The notes beneath the pieces were generated by a model. It searched no databases, was not told the origin of the DNA, and saw only the letters and a program-made list of their open reading frames with translations. This document shows positions 24,962-34,112 of a stretch of 64,000 bases of DNA, in pieces (positions within the stretch are counted from its first letter, which is position 1; the number at the start of each line of letters is the position of its first letter). This DNA comes from Spirosoma panaciterrae DSM 21099 (GTDB lineage: Bacteria > Bacteroidota > Bacteroidia > Cytophagales > Spirosomataceae): NCBI RefSeq assembly GCF_000374025.1, contig NZ_KB893181.1, positions 72,034-136,033 on the forward strand, written 5' to 3'. A program made the translations under genes and the position numbers.

Positions 24962-25555
24962 ATGAAAACGGAACAAATTGATGATGGGCTACTGTGGCAA
25001 CGCTTCCGATCGGGCGATTCGGTGGCGTTCGATCAGCTTGTTCAGGCCTATTATTCGGTTTTGTTTCGGTACGGAATTCGCTTCCACCCCGATGAGGAGT
25101 ACATTAAAGATTGTATTCAGGATGTTTTTGTGGAACTGTGGCAACGTCGGCAAACGGTTCGGGAAACGGAATTTGTCAAATTTTACCTGCTGAAATCGCT
25201 CCGTCGGCGGATTTTTCGGGGAAAAGCCAAATGGGGTACCAACTGGGAGTCCGTTCAGGAGAATTATCTGTTTGAAGTGGAGTTCTCTATCGAGAATCAA
25301 CTGATTACGCAGGAAATCGCCCATGATCAGGTTCGGCAGTTAGAAACCTTGCTCAATCAACTTTCCAAACGTCAGAAAGAAGTTATCTTCCTCAAATTTT
25401 ATCAGGGCCTCACGCATGAGCAAATTGCGGAGGTTATGGTTCTGAATCGGCAGTCGGTCTACAATATCCTTCACGAAGCCCTGCAAAAACTGCGCAATGC
25501 TTGGCAGGGCGATATGGCTTTCTCCATAACTCTCTTGTCGCTTCTGATTCGCTAA
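24962..25555 (+). CDS. ECF-type sigma factor of the SusCD locus
   Basis: 197 residues. Region 2: FDQLVQAYYSVLFRYGIRF through IKDCIQDVFVELWQRR; region 4: LNQLSKRQKEVIFLKFYQG and the helix-turn-helix HEQIAEVMVLNRQSVYNIL. It begins a locus sigma-FecR-SusC-SusD, the standard trans-envelope signalling set of Bacteroidota: ligand uptake by SusC frees this sigma from FecR, which turns on the locus. A weak -7 (TACTTTTC, 24929) lies upstream. The last residues AFSITLLSLLIR are hydrophobic, an odd but not rare ending in this subgroup. Confidence 0.93.
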   Translation: MKTEQIDDGLLWQRFRSGDSVAFDQLVQAYYSVLFRYGIRFHPDEEYIKDCIQDVFVELWQRRQTVRETEFVKFYLLKSLRRRIFRGKAKWGTNWESVQENYLFEVEFSIENQLITQEIAHDQVRQLETLLNQLSKRQKEVIFLKFYQGLTHEQIAEVMVLNRQSVYNILHEALQKLRNAWQGDMAFSITLLSLLIR

Positions 25556-25678
25556 GCCGTTTTTAAGGCCGACGGCCTTCCCTTAAATTTTTTTGCAAAA
25601 AAGTACAGTTTCTTCCAGTAGGATACGTGGGGCGACTGCATGTTGGAGGTATAGGGCTAGTTTTTAGCGTATTCCTTC

Positions 25679-26782
25679 ATGAAAAATTACCAGGATTACC
25701 AGATCGAGGATTTGCTGCTGAATGAGTCGTTTAACCGATGGGCCAGCAACCAAAGTTCGCCCGACGAACAGCTATTCTGGCAACAATGGCTGGATCTGTA
25801 CCCTGAAAAACGCGAAATCGCCGAGCAGGCCAAAGCGATTATTGGTGGTTTGGAGGTTAAGCCGTATCGGGATATTTCGGACTCGGACGTTCAGCAGCAG
25901 CTTCAACAGATACAGTCTCGAACACATAAACAGCCTGTTGTATGGTCGTTTACCAATCACACATTCGGGTGGTGGGCCAGGGCAGCCGCTGTGTTGTTTC
26001 TGGTACTCGGCATCGGCTGGACCATCTGGTCGGTTCGGCAGTCGGCCCACCAGTCGCCCTACACCGAGTTAGTCAATGCGTCGTCGACAAAGCTGATCGA
26101 GAAAGTCAATACTACGAATGCACCGTTAAGGGTTGGACTACCCGACGGGAGCCAGGTTACCCTGCAACCCGATAGCCGAATTAGTTTTAGCCGCCAGTTT
26201 CAGGGCACTAAGCGCGAAGTCTACCTAACGGGTGAAGCGCTTTTTCAGGTTCAGAAAAACCCAGCCAAGCCTTTCTATGTGTATGCCAATGAGGTTGTTA
26301 CGAAGGTTCTGGGAACCAGTTTTGTCGTTAAATCCTTCGAGAACCAGGCTAATGTGCAGGTGGTAGTACGTACCGGACGCGTATCGGTGTTTGCCCGGAA
26401 AGACTGGCAACGCGCCGAAAAAGAAGCTAACAGTGATATTCCGGGTGTTGTGTTGACGCCTAATCAACAAGTGGTTTTCAATCGGCAGGAAAGCCATTTC
26501 CGCCGGACCATTATTCCGAATCCAGTCATTATTGATTCCCGCTTCAGCCGGAATGTCTTCGTGTACGACGATACACCAGTGGCACAGGCATTCGCCCAAC
26601 TTGAGGAAGCATATGGCGTCGATATTGTCTTCGATGAACAACTACTGAAACAGTGTACGCTGACGGCCAAATTTCAGGATGAACCACTGCTGGAAAAACT
26701 GAATCTGATCTGCCAAACCATAAAAGCTTCTTACCAAATCGTTGATGCCCAAATCGTCATTAGCGCCCAAGGCTGCTATTGA
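25679..26782 (+). CDS. FecR-family anti-sigma factor
   Basis: 367 residues: cytoplasmic N-terminus (about 1-95), one membrane helix GWWARAAAVLFLVLGIGWTI, then the periplasmic FecR domain (LPDGSQVTLQPDSRISFSRQF, REVYLTGEALFQVQKNPAKPFYV, VLGTSFVVKSF) and a C-terminal DUF4974 domain (VAQAFAQLEEAYGVDIVFDE). DUF4974 is thought to contact the STN domain of the cognate SusC. The N-terminus holds the sigma factor encoded just upstream. The stop lies 32 bases before the SusC ATG. Confidence 0.95.
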   Translation: MKNYQDYQIEDLLLNESFNRWASNQSSPDEQLFWQQWLDLYPEKREIAEQAKAIIGGLEVKPYRDISDSDVQQQLQQIQSRTHKQPVVWSFTNHTFGWWARAAAVLFLVLGIGWTIWSVRQSAHQSPYTELVNASSTKLIEKVNTTNAPLRVGLPDGSQVTLQPDSRISFSRQFQGTKREVYLTGEALFQVQKNPAKPFYVYANEVVTKVLGTSFVVKSFENQANVQVVVRTGRVSVFARKDWQRAEKEANSDIPGVVLTPNQQVVFNRQESHFRRTIIPNPVIIDSRFSRNVFVYDDTPVAQAFAQLEEAYGVDIVFDEQLLKQCTLTAKFQDEPLLEKLNLICQTIKASYQIVDAQIVISAQGCY

Positions 26783-26814
26783 CCCTTTATTATCCCCTTT
26801 ACTCAATTTACTGT

Positions 26815-29800
26815 ATGGAAAAGAATAGATGTCTACGAACGCTTGCCTTATTTCTCATGAAAACTTCGCTCGTGCAGGGCTGTTTGCTCATACTGTTTGC
26901 CGGTATGACGTACGCTACGACCGTCGATGCACAGTCACCACTGGATCGTCAGATTAGCCTGCAACTGACAGATGTGACCGTAAAAAACCTCCTGAAAACG
27001 ATTGAACGCGAAGCCGATGTCGAGTTTATGTACAGCGACAAGATTATTCAGTCGCGCCGGAAAGTATCGCTTAATGTATCCAATGAGCGACTGGCTACGG
27101 TACTCGATAAACTGCTGCGCCCGCTGCAAATCAGTTATCAGTTGGCCGGAAAACGGATTCTGCTGAATGCGTCTTCTCCTGAAGCACTCTTACCTATCCA
27201 ACTGATTCAAACACCTGCCAGCGTCGTTACAGATCGCGCCATTACAGGTACGGTTACTGACGAAACGGGAGACGGAATTCCCGGTGTGAGCGTCATTGTG
27301 AAAGGTACCCAGCGTGGCACAACGACCGATGTGCAGGGAGCTTATCGGCTAAACGTACCCGATGGTGGGTCGCCCGTACTGGTATTTAGCTTTGTCGGTT
27401 ACCAAACGAAGGAAGTTCCGCTCGGCAACAACAGCCAGTTGTCGGTTCAGCTTCAAACGGACGATAAAACCCTCAGCGAAGTAGTCGTTGTGGGGTATGG
27501 CACGCAAAAGCGGGAGGCCGTCACAGCAGCTATTGCGTCGGTGCCCATGTCGGAGGTGAAAGACATGCCCGTATCGAATGCAGCTACGGCGTTACAGGGA
27601 AAAATTGCCGGGGTTATTGTTCAGCAGAACAACGGTACGCCAGGGAGTACACCCGCTATTAAAGTTCGGGGATTCGGCTCGATCAGTGCCGGTAACTCGC
27701 CCCTGATTGTAGTGGATGGAAACATTGTCGATGCCAGCATTTTCGGTCTGTTGAACACAAACGACATCGAAAGCATTGACGTACTGAAAGATGCATCTTC
27801 GGCAGCTATTTATGGCTCCAAAGGCTCGAATGGCGTAATTCTGGTAACCACCAAACGGGGTAAAAGCGGGAAGACCAATGTGAACCTGGACGTGTATACC
27901 GGGTTTCAGCAGATCACCAAAAAGATCGACCTGCTCAACTCGCAGCAGTTTGCCGAGTTTGGTAAAGAAGCGTCGAATACGGCTTATCTGGATAACGTTC
28001 CCGGTGCCAGCATTAATGACCCCAACAGTGTGCGGCCAAGTTCGTACCTGCGGTATCGCTATCCACGGGGTGAACTGTACGACTGGTTCAATTTCGATGA
28101 TCCGACTAAGGTTGCCAATCTGCCCTATCACGACTACCAGGATATGATTTTCCGGCAGGCCGCTATCAGCAACTACCAGCTTTCGGTGTCGGGCGGAACG
28201 GATAAGGCGCGGTATCTGGTCAGTGGAGGGTATCTGAAGCAGGATGGGATTATCAAAGGCTCCAGCCTGGATCGGTACACCGTACGGGCTAATGTCGATG
28301 TGAATATCACTCCCCAACTGCGGGTTGGTTTAAACCTCAATCCGTCGTTTAAAAATCAGCAGGAGGTACTTTCGGATGGGCACTGGGCCAACAATGGGAT
28401 TATCAATGCGGCTCTGTCAGCCATGCCCATGGCCCCCATTTACGCGGCCGATGGGGTGACCTACTCGTCGCAGACCGAACTAGCTGCACCCTACAATTAC
28501 CCCGGTATCACCAACCCGATTGCCAATATCACCGAATATCATAGCAATTACCAGCAACTCAATTTGCTGGGTAACTCGTACCTGGAATATAATTTCCTGA
28601 AGGCTTTCAAATACCGGGCTACGGGCAATCTGAACTTTGCGGGCTACCGGCGCAATGCGTACCAGACCTCCCGGCTACCGCTCAACCAGTTGCTGCCACC
28701 GAATGCGGCTAAGGGTACGGCCACCTCAGAGCAGGGCATTAGCTGGTTGTTCAACCAGACGCTGACCTATACCAAAACCCTGAATGAGGTGCATAATCTG
28801 GATGTGCTGGTCGGGATGGAAGCGACTCGTTTTCAGTATCAGTACAGTTCCGGTACGGGTAGTTCGTATGCCAACGACGTAGTGGAAACACTCAATGCCA
28901 GCGCCAACGGAACTACATCGACCATTACCTCCAATCGCCGGGAAAATGCGTCGACGTCGTACTTCGCCCGGATCAACTACAACTACAAAAGCAAGTATCT
29001 GTTGAATGTGTCGGTTCGTCGGGATGGATCGTCAATCTTTGGGCCTGAGAATCGCTGGGGAAATTTCCCGGCGGCTTCGTTGGGCTGGCGCTTTAGCGAG
29101 GAGAATTTTATGAAAGGTATTCCCAGCCTGTCGGAAGCTAAGCTCCGGGTCAGCTATGGGCTTTCGGGAAACAACGCTTTCAGCGATTCGTATCCTTATG
29201 TAGCTACGCTGCGGTCGGATAACTATAGCTTCAACAATAACCTGGTTAATGGGTTGGCTCCGGGTTCGCTCGGTAACTCCAAGTTAGGTTGGGAGAAAAA
29301 CCAGCAATTCGATGCCGGTATTGATCTGGGTCTGTTCAACAACCGCGTTTACCTGATTGTCGATTATTACAACCGCATTACCAAAGACCTGCTGCTGTCG
29401 GTCAATGTGCCTTCGCTAACCGGATTTACGTCGGCCGTGAAGAATATCGGTAAAATGGAGAACAAAGGCTGGGAGTTTTCGATCACGACGCGCAACATGA
29501 CCGGAGCGTTTGTCTGGAATACCAGCGCTAACCTGTCGCTGAACCGCAACAAAGTGCTGGCACTTGGACCCACAGGCGATCCCATTCGGAGCAACAGCGG
29601 TGTCGATCAGACGAATATCACCCAGATTGGTTCGCCCATCGGTAGTTTCTATGGTTACAAACAGATCGGCATTTTCAAGAATCAGGCCGATCTGGACAGC
29701 TACCCGCACGATGCCACCGCCAAACCGGGCGATGTGAAATATGAAGACGTAAATGGCGATGGAAAAATCACTGCCGACGACCGGACCATTATCGGCAACA

Positions 29801-30309
29801 ACCAGCCGAAGTTCATTTACGGCATGACCAACTCGTTTAGCTACAAAGGCTTCGACCTGAGCATTGCTATTCAGGGTACGCAGGGCGGACAGATTCTGAA
29901 CCTAAGCCGTCGCTTCTTCGAAAATCTGGAAGGCAATGCCAACCAGATCACCACGGTACTCAACCGTTGGCGGTCGGAAAGTAATCCGGGTGATGGCGTA
30001 ACGCCCCGTGCCAATGCCCGAACAACGGGAAACAACAATGCTGTATCGTCGCGCTGGGTGGAGGATGGTTCATACCTGCGGATTCAGAACCTGAGCCTGG
30101 GATATCAACTGCCGAAGGCGTTACTGAACAAAGCAAAAATTCAGCAGGCCCGCGTCTATCTGTCGGCTCAGAACCTGTATACCTGGACCAAGTACCTGAA
30201 CTACAATCCGGAGGTGAGTAACTACGAGGGGCCGCTGACCGGTGGTGTCGATTACGGCTACTATCCATTGGCAAAGACCTTTACGATTGGTCTGAACTTA
30301 GGTTTTTAA
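26815..30309 (+). CDS. SusC/RagA family TonB-dependent transporter with STN domain
   Basis: 1164 residues. Order: signal segment (to about 40), STN domain (SLQLTDVTVKNLLKTI, about 47-115), carboxypeptidase-like domain (ITGTVTDETGDGIPGVSVIV), TonB-box-type stretch and plug (LQGKIAGVIVQQNNGTPGS, IKVRGFGSISAGNSPLIVVDG), then a 22-strand barrel ending KTFTIGLNLGF. It imports an oligosaccharide or similar ligand across the outer membrane, energised by TonB, with the SusD lid encoded next. The STN domain marks a signalling transporter that talks to FecR. The true start is ATG 26815, after the FecR stop. Confidence 0.96.
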   Translation: MEKNRCLRTLALFLMKTSLVQGCLLILFAGMTYATTVDAQSPLDRQISLQLTDVTVKNLLKTIEREADVEFMYSDKIIQSRRKVSLNVSNERLATVLDKLLRPLQISYQLAGKRILLNASSPEALLPIQLIQTPASVVTDRAITGTVTDETGDGIPGVSVIVKGTQRGTTTDVQGAYRLNVPDGGSPVLVFSFVGYQTKEVPLGNNSQLSVQLQTDDKTLSEVVVVGYGTQKREAVTAAIASVPMSEVKDMPVSNAATALQGKIAGVIVQQNNGTPGSTPAIKVRGFGSISAGNSPLIVVDGNIVDASIFGLLNTNDIESIDVLKDASSAAIYGSKGSNGVILVTTKRGKSGKTNVNLDVYTGFQQITKKIDLLNSQQFAEFGKEASNTAYLDNVPGASINDPNSVRPSSYLRYRYPRGELYDWFNFDDPTKVANLPYHDYQDMIFRQAAISNYQLSVSGGTDKARYLVSGGYLKQDGIIKGSSLDRYTVRANVDVNITPQLRVGLNLNPSFKNQQEVLSDGHWANNGIINAALSAMPMAPIYAADGVTYSSQTELAAPYNYPGITNPIANITEYHSNYQQLNLLGNSYLEYNFLKAFKYRATGNLNFAGYRRNAYQTSRLPLNQLLPPNAAKGTATSEQGISWLFNQTLTYTKTLNEVHNLDVLVGMEATRFQYQYSSGTGSSYANDVVETLNASANGTTSTITSNRRENASTSYFARINYNYKSKYLLNVSVRRDGSSIFGPENRWGNFPAASLGWRFSEENFMKGIPSLSEAKLRVSYGLSGNNAFSDSYPYVATLRSDNYSFNNNLVNGLAPGSLGNSKLGWEKNQQFDAGIDLGLFNNRVYLIVDYYNRITKDLLLSVNVPSLTGFTSAVKNIGKMENKGWEFSITTRNMTGAFVWNTSANLSLNRNKVLALGPTGDPIRSNSGVDQTNITQIGSPIGSFYGYKQIGIFKNQADLDSYPHDATAKPGDVKYEDVNGDGKITADDRTIIGNNQPKFIYGMTNSFSYKGFDLSIAIQGTQGGQILNLSRRFFENLEGNANQITTVLNRWRSESNPGDGVTPRANARTTGNNNAVSSRWVEDGSYLRIQNLSLGYQLPKALLNKAKIQQARVYLSAQNLYTWTKYLNYNPEVSNYEGPLTGGVDYGYYPLAKTFTIGLNLGF

Positions 30310-30362
30310 TGGAACGCATTGACGCCCAAAAGCCTCAATGGTAAACCCTACTGACAACAACA

Positions 30363-31814
30363 ATGAAAGTATCTAAACTCTATATATCGCTGCTGTTCAG
30401 CCTGACACTCAGTTCATGCAGCAAAGAATTTCTGGACTTAAAACCCATCTCGTCGGCTACGTACGATAACTTTTACCGTACCGCCGACGATTTCAGAAAT
30501 GCCATCAACGGTGCCTATGCTTCCCTACAGTCGGGTGGTGTTTTTGGCAACAGCTACGTTTTCGGTGATGTGGCTTCCGACAATACAGTACCCCCCGCTT
30601 CGGGTTCAGTAACGGACCAGGATGAGTTTGATCGGTTCTACATCCGAACGACCAATCCATTCATTTCCGGCCGGTGGAACGACAGTTATTCCGCCATTGC
30701 CCGCTTCAATACCATCCTGGAGAAAATTGGGCCAGTGTCGATCGATGAGACGCTGAAGAACCGCTACATAGCTGAAACCAAGTTTCTGCGGGCGCTGGTC
30801 TATTTCAATCTGGTGCGGACCTTTGGCGATGTACCGCTCGTGCTGAAATCCATCTCGAATCCCGACGAAGGGTATGAATACGGTCGGTCGCCGAAAGCGG
30901 ATGTATACGCCCAGATTGAAAAAGACCTGACCGAAGCCGAAGGCGTATTGCCGGTTTCGTATGCAACGGCTGATATTGGCCGGGCTACGAAAGGAGCCGC
31001 TAAGGCGTTGCTGGGCAAAGTCTATCTGACCGAAAAGAAATACGCGCAGGCAGCCGCCAAACTGAAAGAAGTGATTGATCTGGGCGTGTACGATATTCTG
31101 CCCAACTATGCCGATGTCTTCAAAGTAAGTAACAAGAACAACAAGGAATCGGTGTTCGATGTGCAATACAAATCGGGTGGCGCGGGCGAAGGTAATTCGT
31201 GGCCGAATTCGTTTGCGCCCGAAAATTCGGGTAATGCCGTCATTGCGTTCGGGGGTGGGGGTAACAACCAGCCCACAGCCGATCTGATCAATTCGTATGA
31301 ACCGGGCGATAAGCGGAAAGATGCTTCCTTAGCTACATCGTATGTGAATGCCAGCGGGCAAACCATTCCGTACAACTTTGTGAAGAAGTATTACGATACG
31401 CCAGCTACCAACGGTGATAATGGCAACAACATTCCGGTTATTCGCTATGCCGATGTGTTGCTGATGTATGCCGAAAGCCTGAACGAAGTAGGTTATCAGG
31501 CTAATGGCGACGCATTTACCTACCTGAACAAGATTCGTAACCGGGCGGGGCTGGCCAGCAAAACGGCTACCGATATTCCAACCCAGCAGGCGTTCCGGCT
31601 GGCGATGGAGCAGGAGCGCCGGGTCGAATTTGCTTTCGAAGGTCAGCGCTGGTATGATCTCGTTCGTACGGATCGGGCCATTCCGGTTCTGAACAGCAAA
31701 AAAGACCAGATTCGACTGGTAAATGTGTTGACCGAAAACAACCTGGTCGACCCAATTCCGCAAAGCCAGATCGATATCAATAAGTCGAAGATTCAGCAAA
31801 ATCCGGGGTATTAA
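30363..31814 (+). CDS. SusD/RagB family outer-membrane nutrient-binding lipoprotein
   Basis: 483 residues. Lipoprotein signal with lipobox LSSC and lipid Cys19. SusD N-terminal block LDLKPISSATYDNFYRTADDF and TPR-like helices (FLRALVYFNLVRTFGDVPLV) are clear; the C-terminal blocks RYADVLLMYAESLNEVG, YLNKIRNRAGL and ERRVEFAFEGQRWYDLVRT are signatures. It binds the glycan at the cell surface and closes over the SusC barrel. 53 bases follow SusC. A 35-bp hairpin and a Rho-independent terminator lie after the stop. Confidence 0.96.
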   Translation: MKVSKLYISLLFSLTLSSCSKEFLDLKPISSATYDNFYRTADDFRNAINGAYASLQSGGVFGNSYVFGDVASDNTVPPASGSVTDQDEFDRFYIRTTNPFISGRWNDSYSAIARFNTILEKIGPVSIDETLKNRYIAETKFLRALVYFNLVRTFGDVPLVLKSISNPDEGYEYGRSPKADVYAQIEKDLTEAEGVLPVSYATADIGRATKGAAKALLGKVYLTEKKYAQAAAKLKEVIDLGVYDILPNYADVFKVSNKNNKESVFDVQYKSGGAGEGNSWPNSFAPENSGNAVIAFGGGGNNQPTADLINSYEPGDKRKDASLATSYVNASGQTIPYNFVKKYYDTPATNGDNGNNIPVIRYADVLLMYAESLNEVGYQANGDAFTYLNKIRNRAGLASKTATDIPTQQAFRLAMEQERRVEFAFEGQRWYDLVRTDRAIPVLNSKKDQIRLVNVLTENNLVDPIPQSQIDINKSKIQQNPGY

Positions 31815-31838
31815 AGCCAGATTTGGATAGCGTAGTTG

Positions 31839-31938
31839 AATTCGTTGTTTGTCATCTCGACGCAGGAGAGATCGTAAAGCATCCTTACTAGAGGTAAACT
31901 TGAGATCTCTCCTGCGTCGAGATGACAAACAACGAATT
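31839..31938. repeat. 35-bp perfect palindrome F
   Basis: 31839-31873 pairs perfectly with 31904-31938, loop 30 nt. The arm contains GTCATCTCGACGCAGGAGAG, a word I associate with dispersed intergenic repeats in Bacteroidota; its identity with such a family needs a search. It lies 25 bases after the susD-like stop and before a classic terminator. Confidence 0.9.
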
Positions 31939-31976
31939 TACTCAAATTGAATGCATTATAATAAACCACTCGAGAG

Positions 31977-32006
31977 GGGAACAGCCATGACCTGTTCCCT
32001 TTTTTG
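31977..32006 (+). terminator. Rho-independent terminator after SusD
   Basis: An 8-bp stem GGGAACAG/CTGTTCCC (31977-31984 with 31992-31999) is followed by seven T (32000-32005 plus). It should end susCD transcripts 28 bases before the glycosidase start, making the glycosidase separately expressed or read-through dependent. Confidence 0.85.
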
Positions 32007-32033
32007 TAGTTGATTCGTATTCGAAATTGGTTC

Positions 32034-34112
32034 ATGAAAACCTTACTTATCACGTACCTGCTACTTGGCATTTTGGGAGCCAGCTATGGACAGGCTGATC
32101 TAACCTCCTGTCAGGCCATTCGAAAAGGCGATACGCTCATTCTGGGCAACTCGATGATTCAGCGTACCTACCTGTTTCAGAATGGAAATCTTAGCTCGTT
32201 TGCCCTTCAGGATAAGCGGACGGGGAAGCAATGGACTCTGGCCAATAAAACCGCTGACTTTGTGTTACCTGCCAAAATGGGCGATCCGGCGAATGGAAGC
32301 TTTATGGTTAAATACATTGCCGGAACGAGCCGAACCCCTGCACATCTGGAAGCGGACGTTGTGGTATCGTTAGGAACCTTGTGGGTCAAGCGCGTCTTTC
32401 GTATCTATCCAAACTGCCCAGCCATTGCCTGCGATTACTATTTGAAGGGAACGGCATCCGATTGGCAGCAACAGGTACAACAAGCCTACGATGTCCGTAA
32501 CCTTGAATCTCTGGCAACCCAGAAAGAGGGCGAAGCGAACACCGTTGTACTGGACCGACTGGCCCTGCCCGGACTTCACTGGAAAGGTAAATCGGTTGAA
32601 TTTTTTGACGCTACCGATCAGAACAATACACTCGCTCAGGAATACACCCGACTGGCCTATCGGCAGGAAGTGCGCTTACGGGGAAATGTGTTGTTTCTGG
32701 ACGAGGTAGGAACGGATGCAGGTATTTTCTGGCTCAAAGAAGCACCCGTTTCAGGCGTTCAACTCGCCTATCCCGGTTTCGATTTTTCCCTAAAATTCAA
32801 CGAGATGCGGGCAGCCGGTATTGGCCTGTCGCCTTCGGATTTACGGGCCGATGAATGGGTACGTGGGTATAGTCTGGTGCTGGGCGTCTGGTCGGGTGGC
32901 GAAACCGGGCAGCTTATGGCGATTCGTTCGTATCAGCAGAATTTACGGATACGCCAGCCCAATCGCGATGAAATGATCCTGCTCAATACCTGGGGCGACC
33001 GGGGGCAGGATAAGAATATCAACGAAGCATTTGTGTTGCGCGAACTGGAATTAGGCCAAAAACTGGGTATTACCCATTTCCAGCTTGACGATGGCTGGCA
33101 ACAAGGTAAAAGCGCCAATTCGGCCTTTCAGGGTGGAAGTTTTAAAGACATCTGGCGCAAACCCGACTACTGGCTACCCGACCCTAAGAAATTTCCGGCG
33201 GGTTTTAGCCGAATCATGGAAGAGGGGAAAAAACGAGGCATTACACTCTCAACCTGGTTCAATCCGAGTGTCGACAGTAGCTTTAAATACTGGGACCGGG
33301 ATGCACAGGTGATGATCGATCAGTACAAGCAGTATGGCATTCGGATGTGGAAGATCGATGGGGTACGCATTGCCGATAAGCAGGCCGAAATCAATTTCCG
33401 GAAAATGCTCGATACGGTTATGGCCAGTACCAAAGGCGAAGCGGTATTTAATCTGGACGTAACGGCTGGCCGACGATTTGGGTACCATTATTTTTATGAA
33501 TATGGCAACCTGTTTCTGGAAAACCGCTATACCGACTGGGGCAATTATTATCCGCATTTCACCTTACGCAATCTGTGGATGCTGGCCCGGTACGTACCCC
33601 CTCAGCGCTTGCAGATCGAGTTTTTGAACAAATGGCGGAATCAGGATCGTTACCCCAAAGGCGACTCGTTTAGTCCCGCAAACTATCCGTTCGACTATCT
33701 GTTTGCCATAACCATGCCGGCGCAACCGTTAGCCTGGATGGAAGCCCGTAATTTACCAACCGAAGCCTTTGCCATTACCGACCTGATCAGTGCCTATAAA
33801 AAACATTGGTGGGCATGGCACAGCGGCCAGATATTCCCAATTGGTCATGAACCCTCAGGTACAAGCTGGACCGGCTTTCAATCCATTTCTGAAAACGAAT
33901 CGACCGGGTATGTACTGATTTTTCGGGAGCAGAACAAGACCGATACCACCCGGCTAAAGCTCATGAAACTGGCACCCGGAACCTATCAGTTTACGCACCT
34001 GATGGGGCAGGGAAAGAGCTTCCGGCTGGCCGTAGCCGCCAGTGGTGATGTGGCCTTTACACTACCGCAACCAAAGGCATTTGGCTTTTATCGGTATGAA
34101 CGGGTTAAGTGA
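32034..34112 (+). CDS. secreted glycoside hydrolase, clan GH-D (GH36-like alpha-galactosidase)
   Basis: 692 residues with signal peptide (TLLITYLLLGILGASYG). An N-terminal beta-sandwich is followed by a TIM barrel with FQLDDGWQ (349-356) and WKIDG (439-443); D442 is the likely nucleophile. These two blocks are the pattern of clan GH-D enzymes, which cleave alpha-galactosides. It is the only glycosidase at this SusCD locus, so the imported glycan probably carries alpha-linked galactose or a similar sugar. ATG 32034 is chosen for the signal peptide. Its end overlaps the convergent gene by 8 bases. Confidence 0.85.
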   Translation: MKTLLITYLLLGILGASYGQADLTSCQAIRKGDTLILGNSMIQRTYLFQNGNLSSFALQDKRTGKQWTLANKTADFVLPAKMGDPANGSFMVKYIAGTSRTPAHLEADVVVSLGTLWVKRVFRIYPNCPAIACDYYLKGTASDWQQQVQQAYDVRNLESLATQKEGEANTVVLDRLALPGLHWKGKSVEFFDATDQNNTLAQEYTRLAYRQEVRLRGNVLFLDEVGTDAGIFWLKEAPVSGVQLAYPGFDFSLKFNEMRAAGIGLSPSDLRADEWVRGYSLVLGVWSGGETGQLMAIRSYQQNLRIRQPNRDEMILLNTWGDRGQDKNINEAFVLRELELGQKLGITHFQLDDGWQQGKSANSAFQGGSFKDIWRKPDYWLPDPKKFPAGFSRIMEEGKKRGITLSTWFNPSVDSSFKYWDRDAQVMIDQYKQYGIRMWKIDGVRIADKQAEINFRKMLDTVMASTKGEAVFNLDVTAGRRFGYHYFYEYGNLFLENRYTDWGNYYPHFTLRNLWMLARYVPPQRLQIEFLNKWRNQDRYPKGDSFSPANYPFDYLFAITMPAQPLAWMEARNLPTEAFAITDLISAYKKHWWAWHSGQIFPIGHEPSGTSWTGFQSISENESTGYVLIFREQNKTDTTRLKLMKLAPGTYQFTHLMGQGKSFRLAVAASGDVAFTLPQPKAFGFYRYERVK

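Noticed and set aside
25565-25579. AAGGCC/GGCCTT hairpin after the SusCD-locus sigma gene as a terminator
   Set aside because: Six-bp stem without a directly following T-run, and FecR should be co-expressed with the sigma gene.
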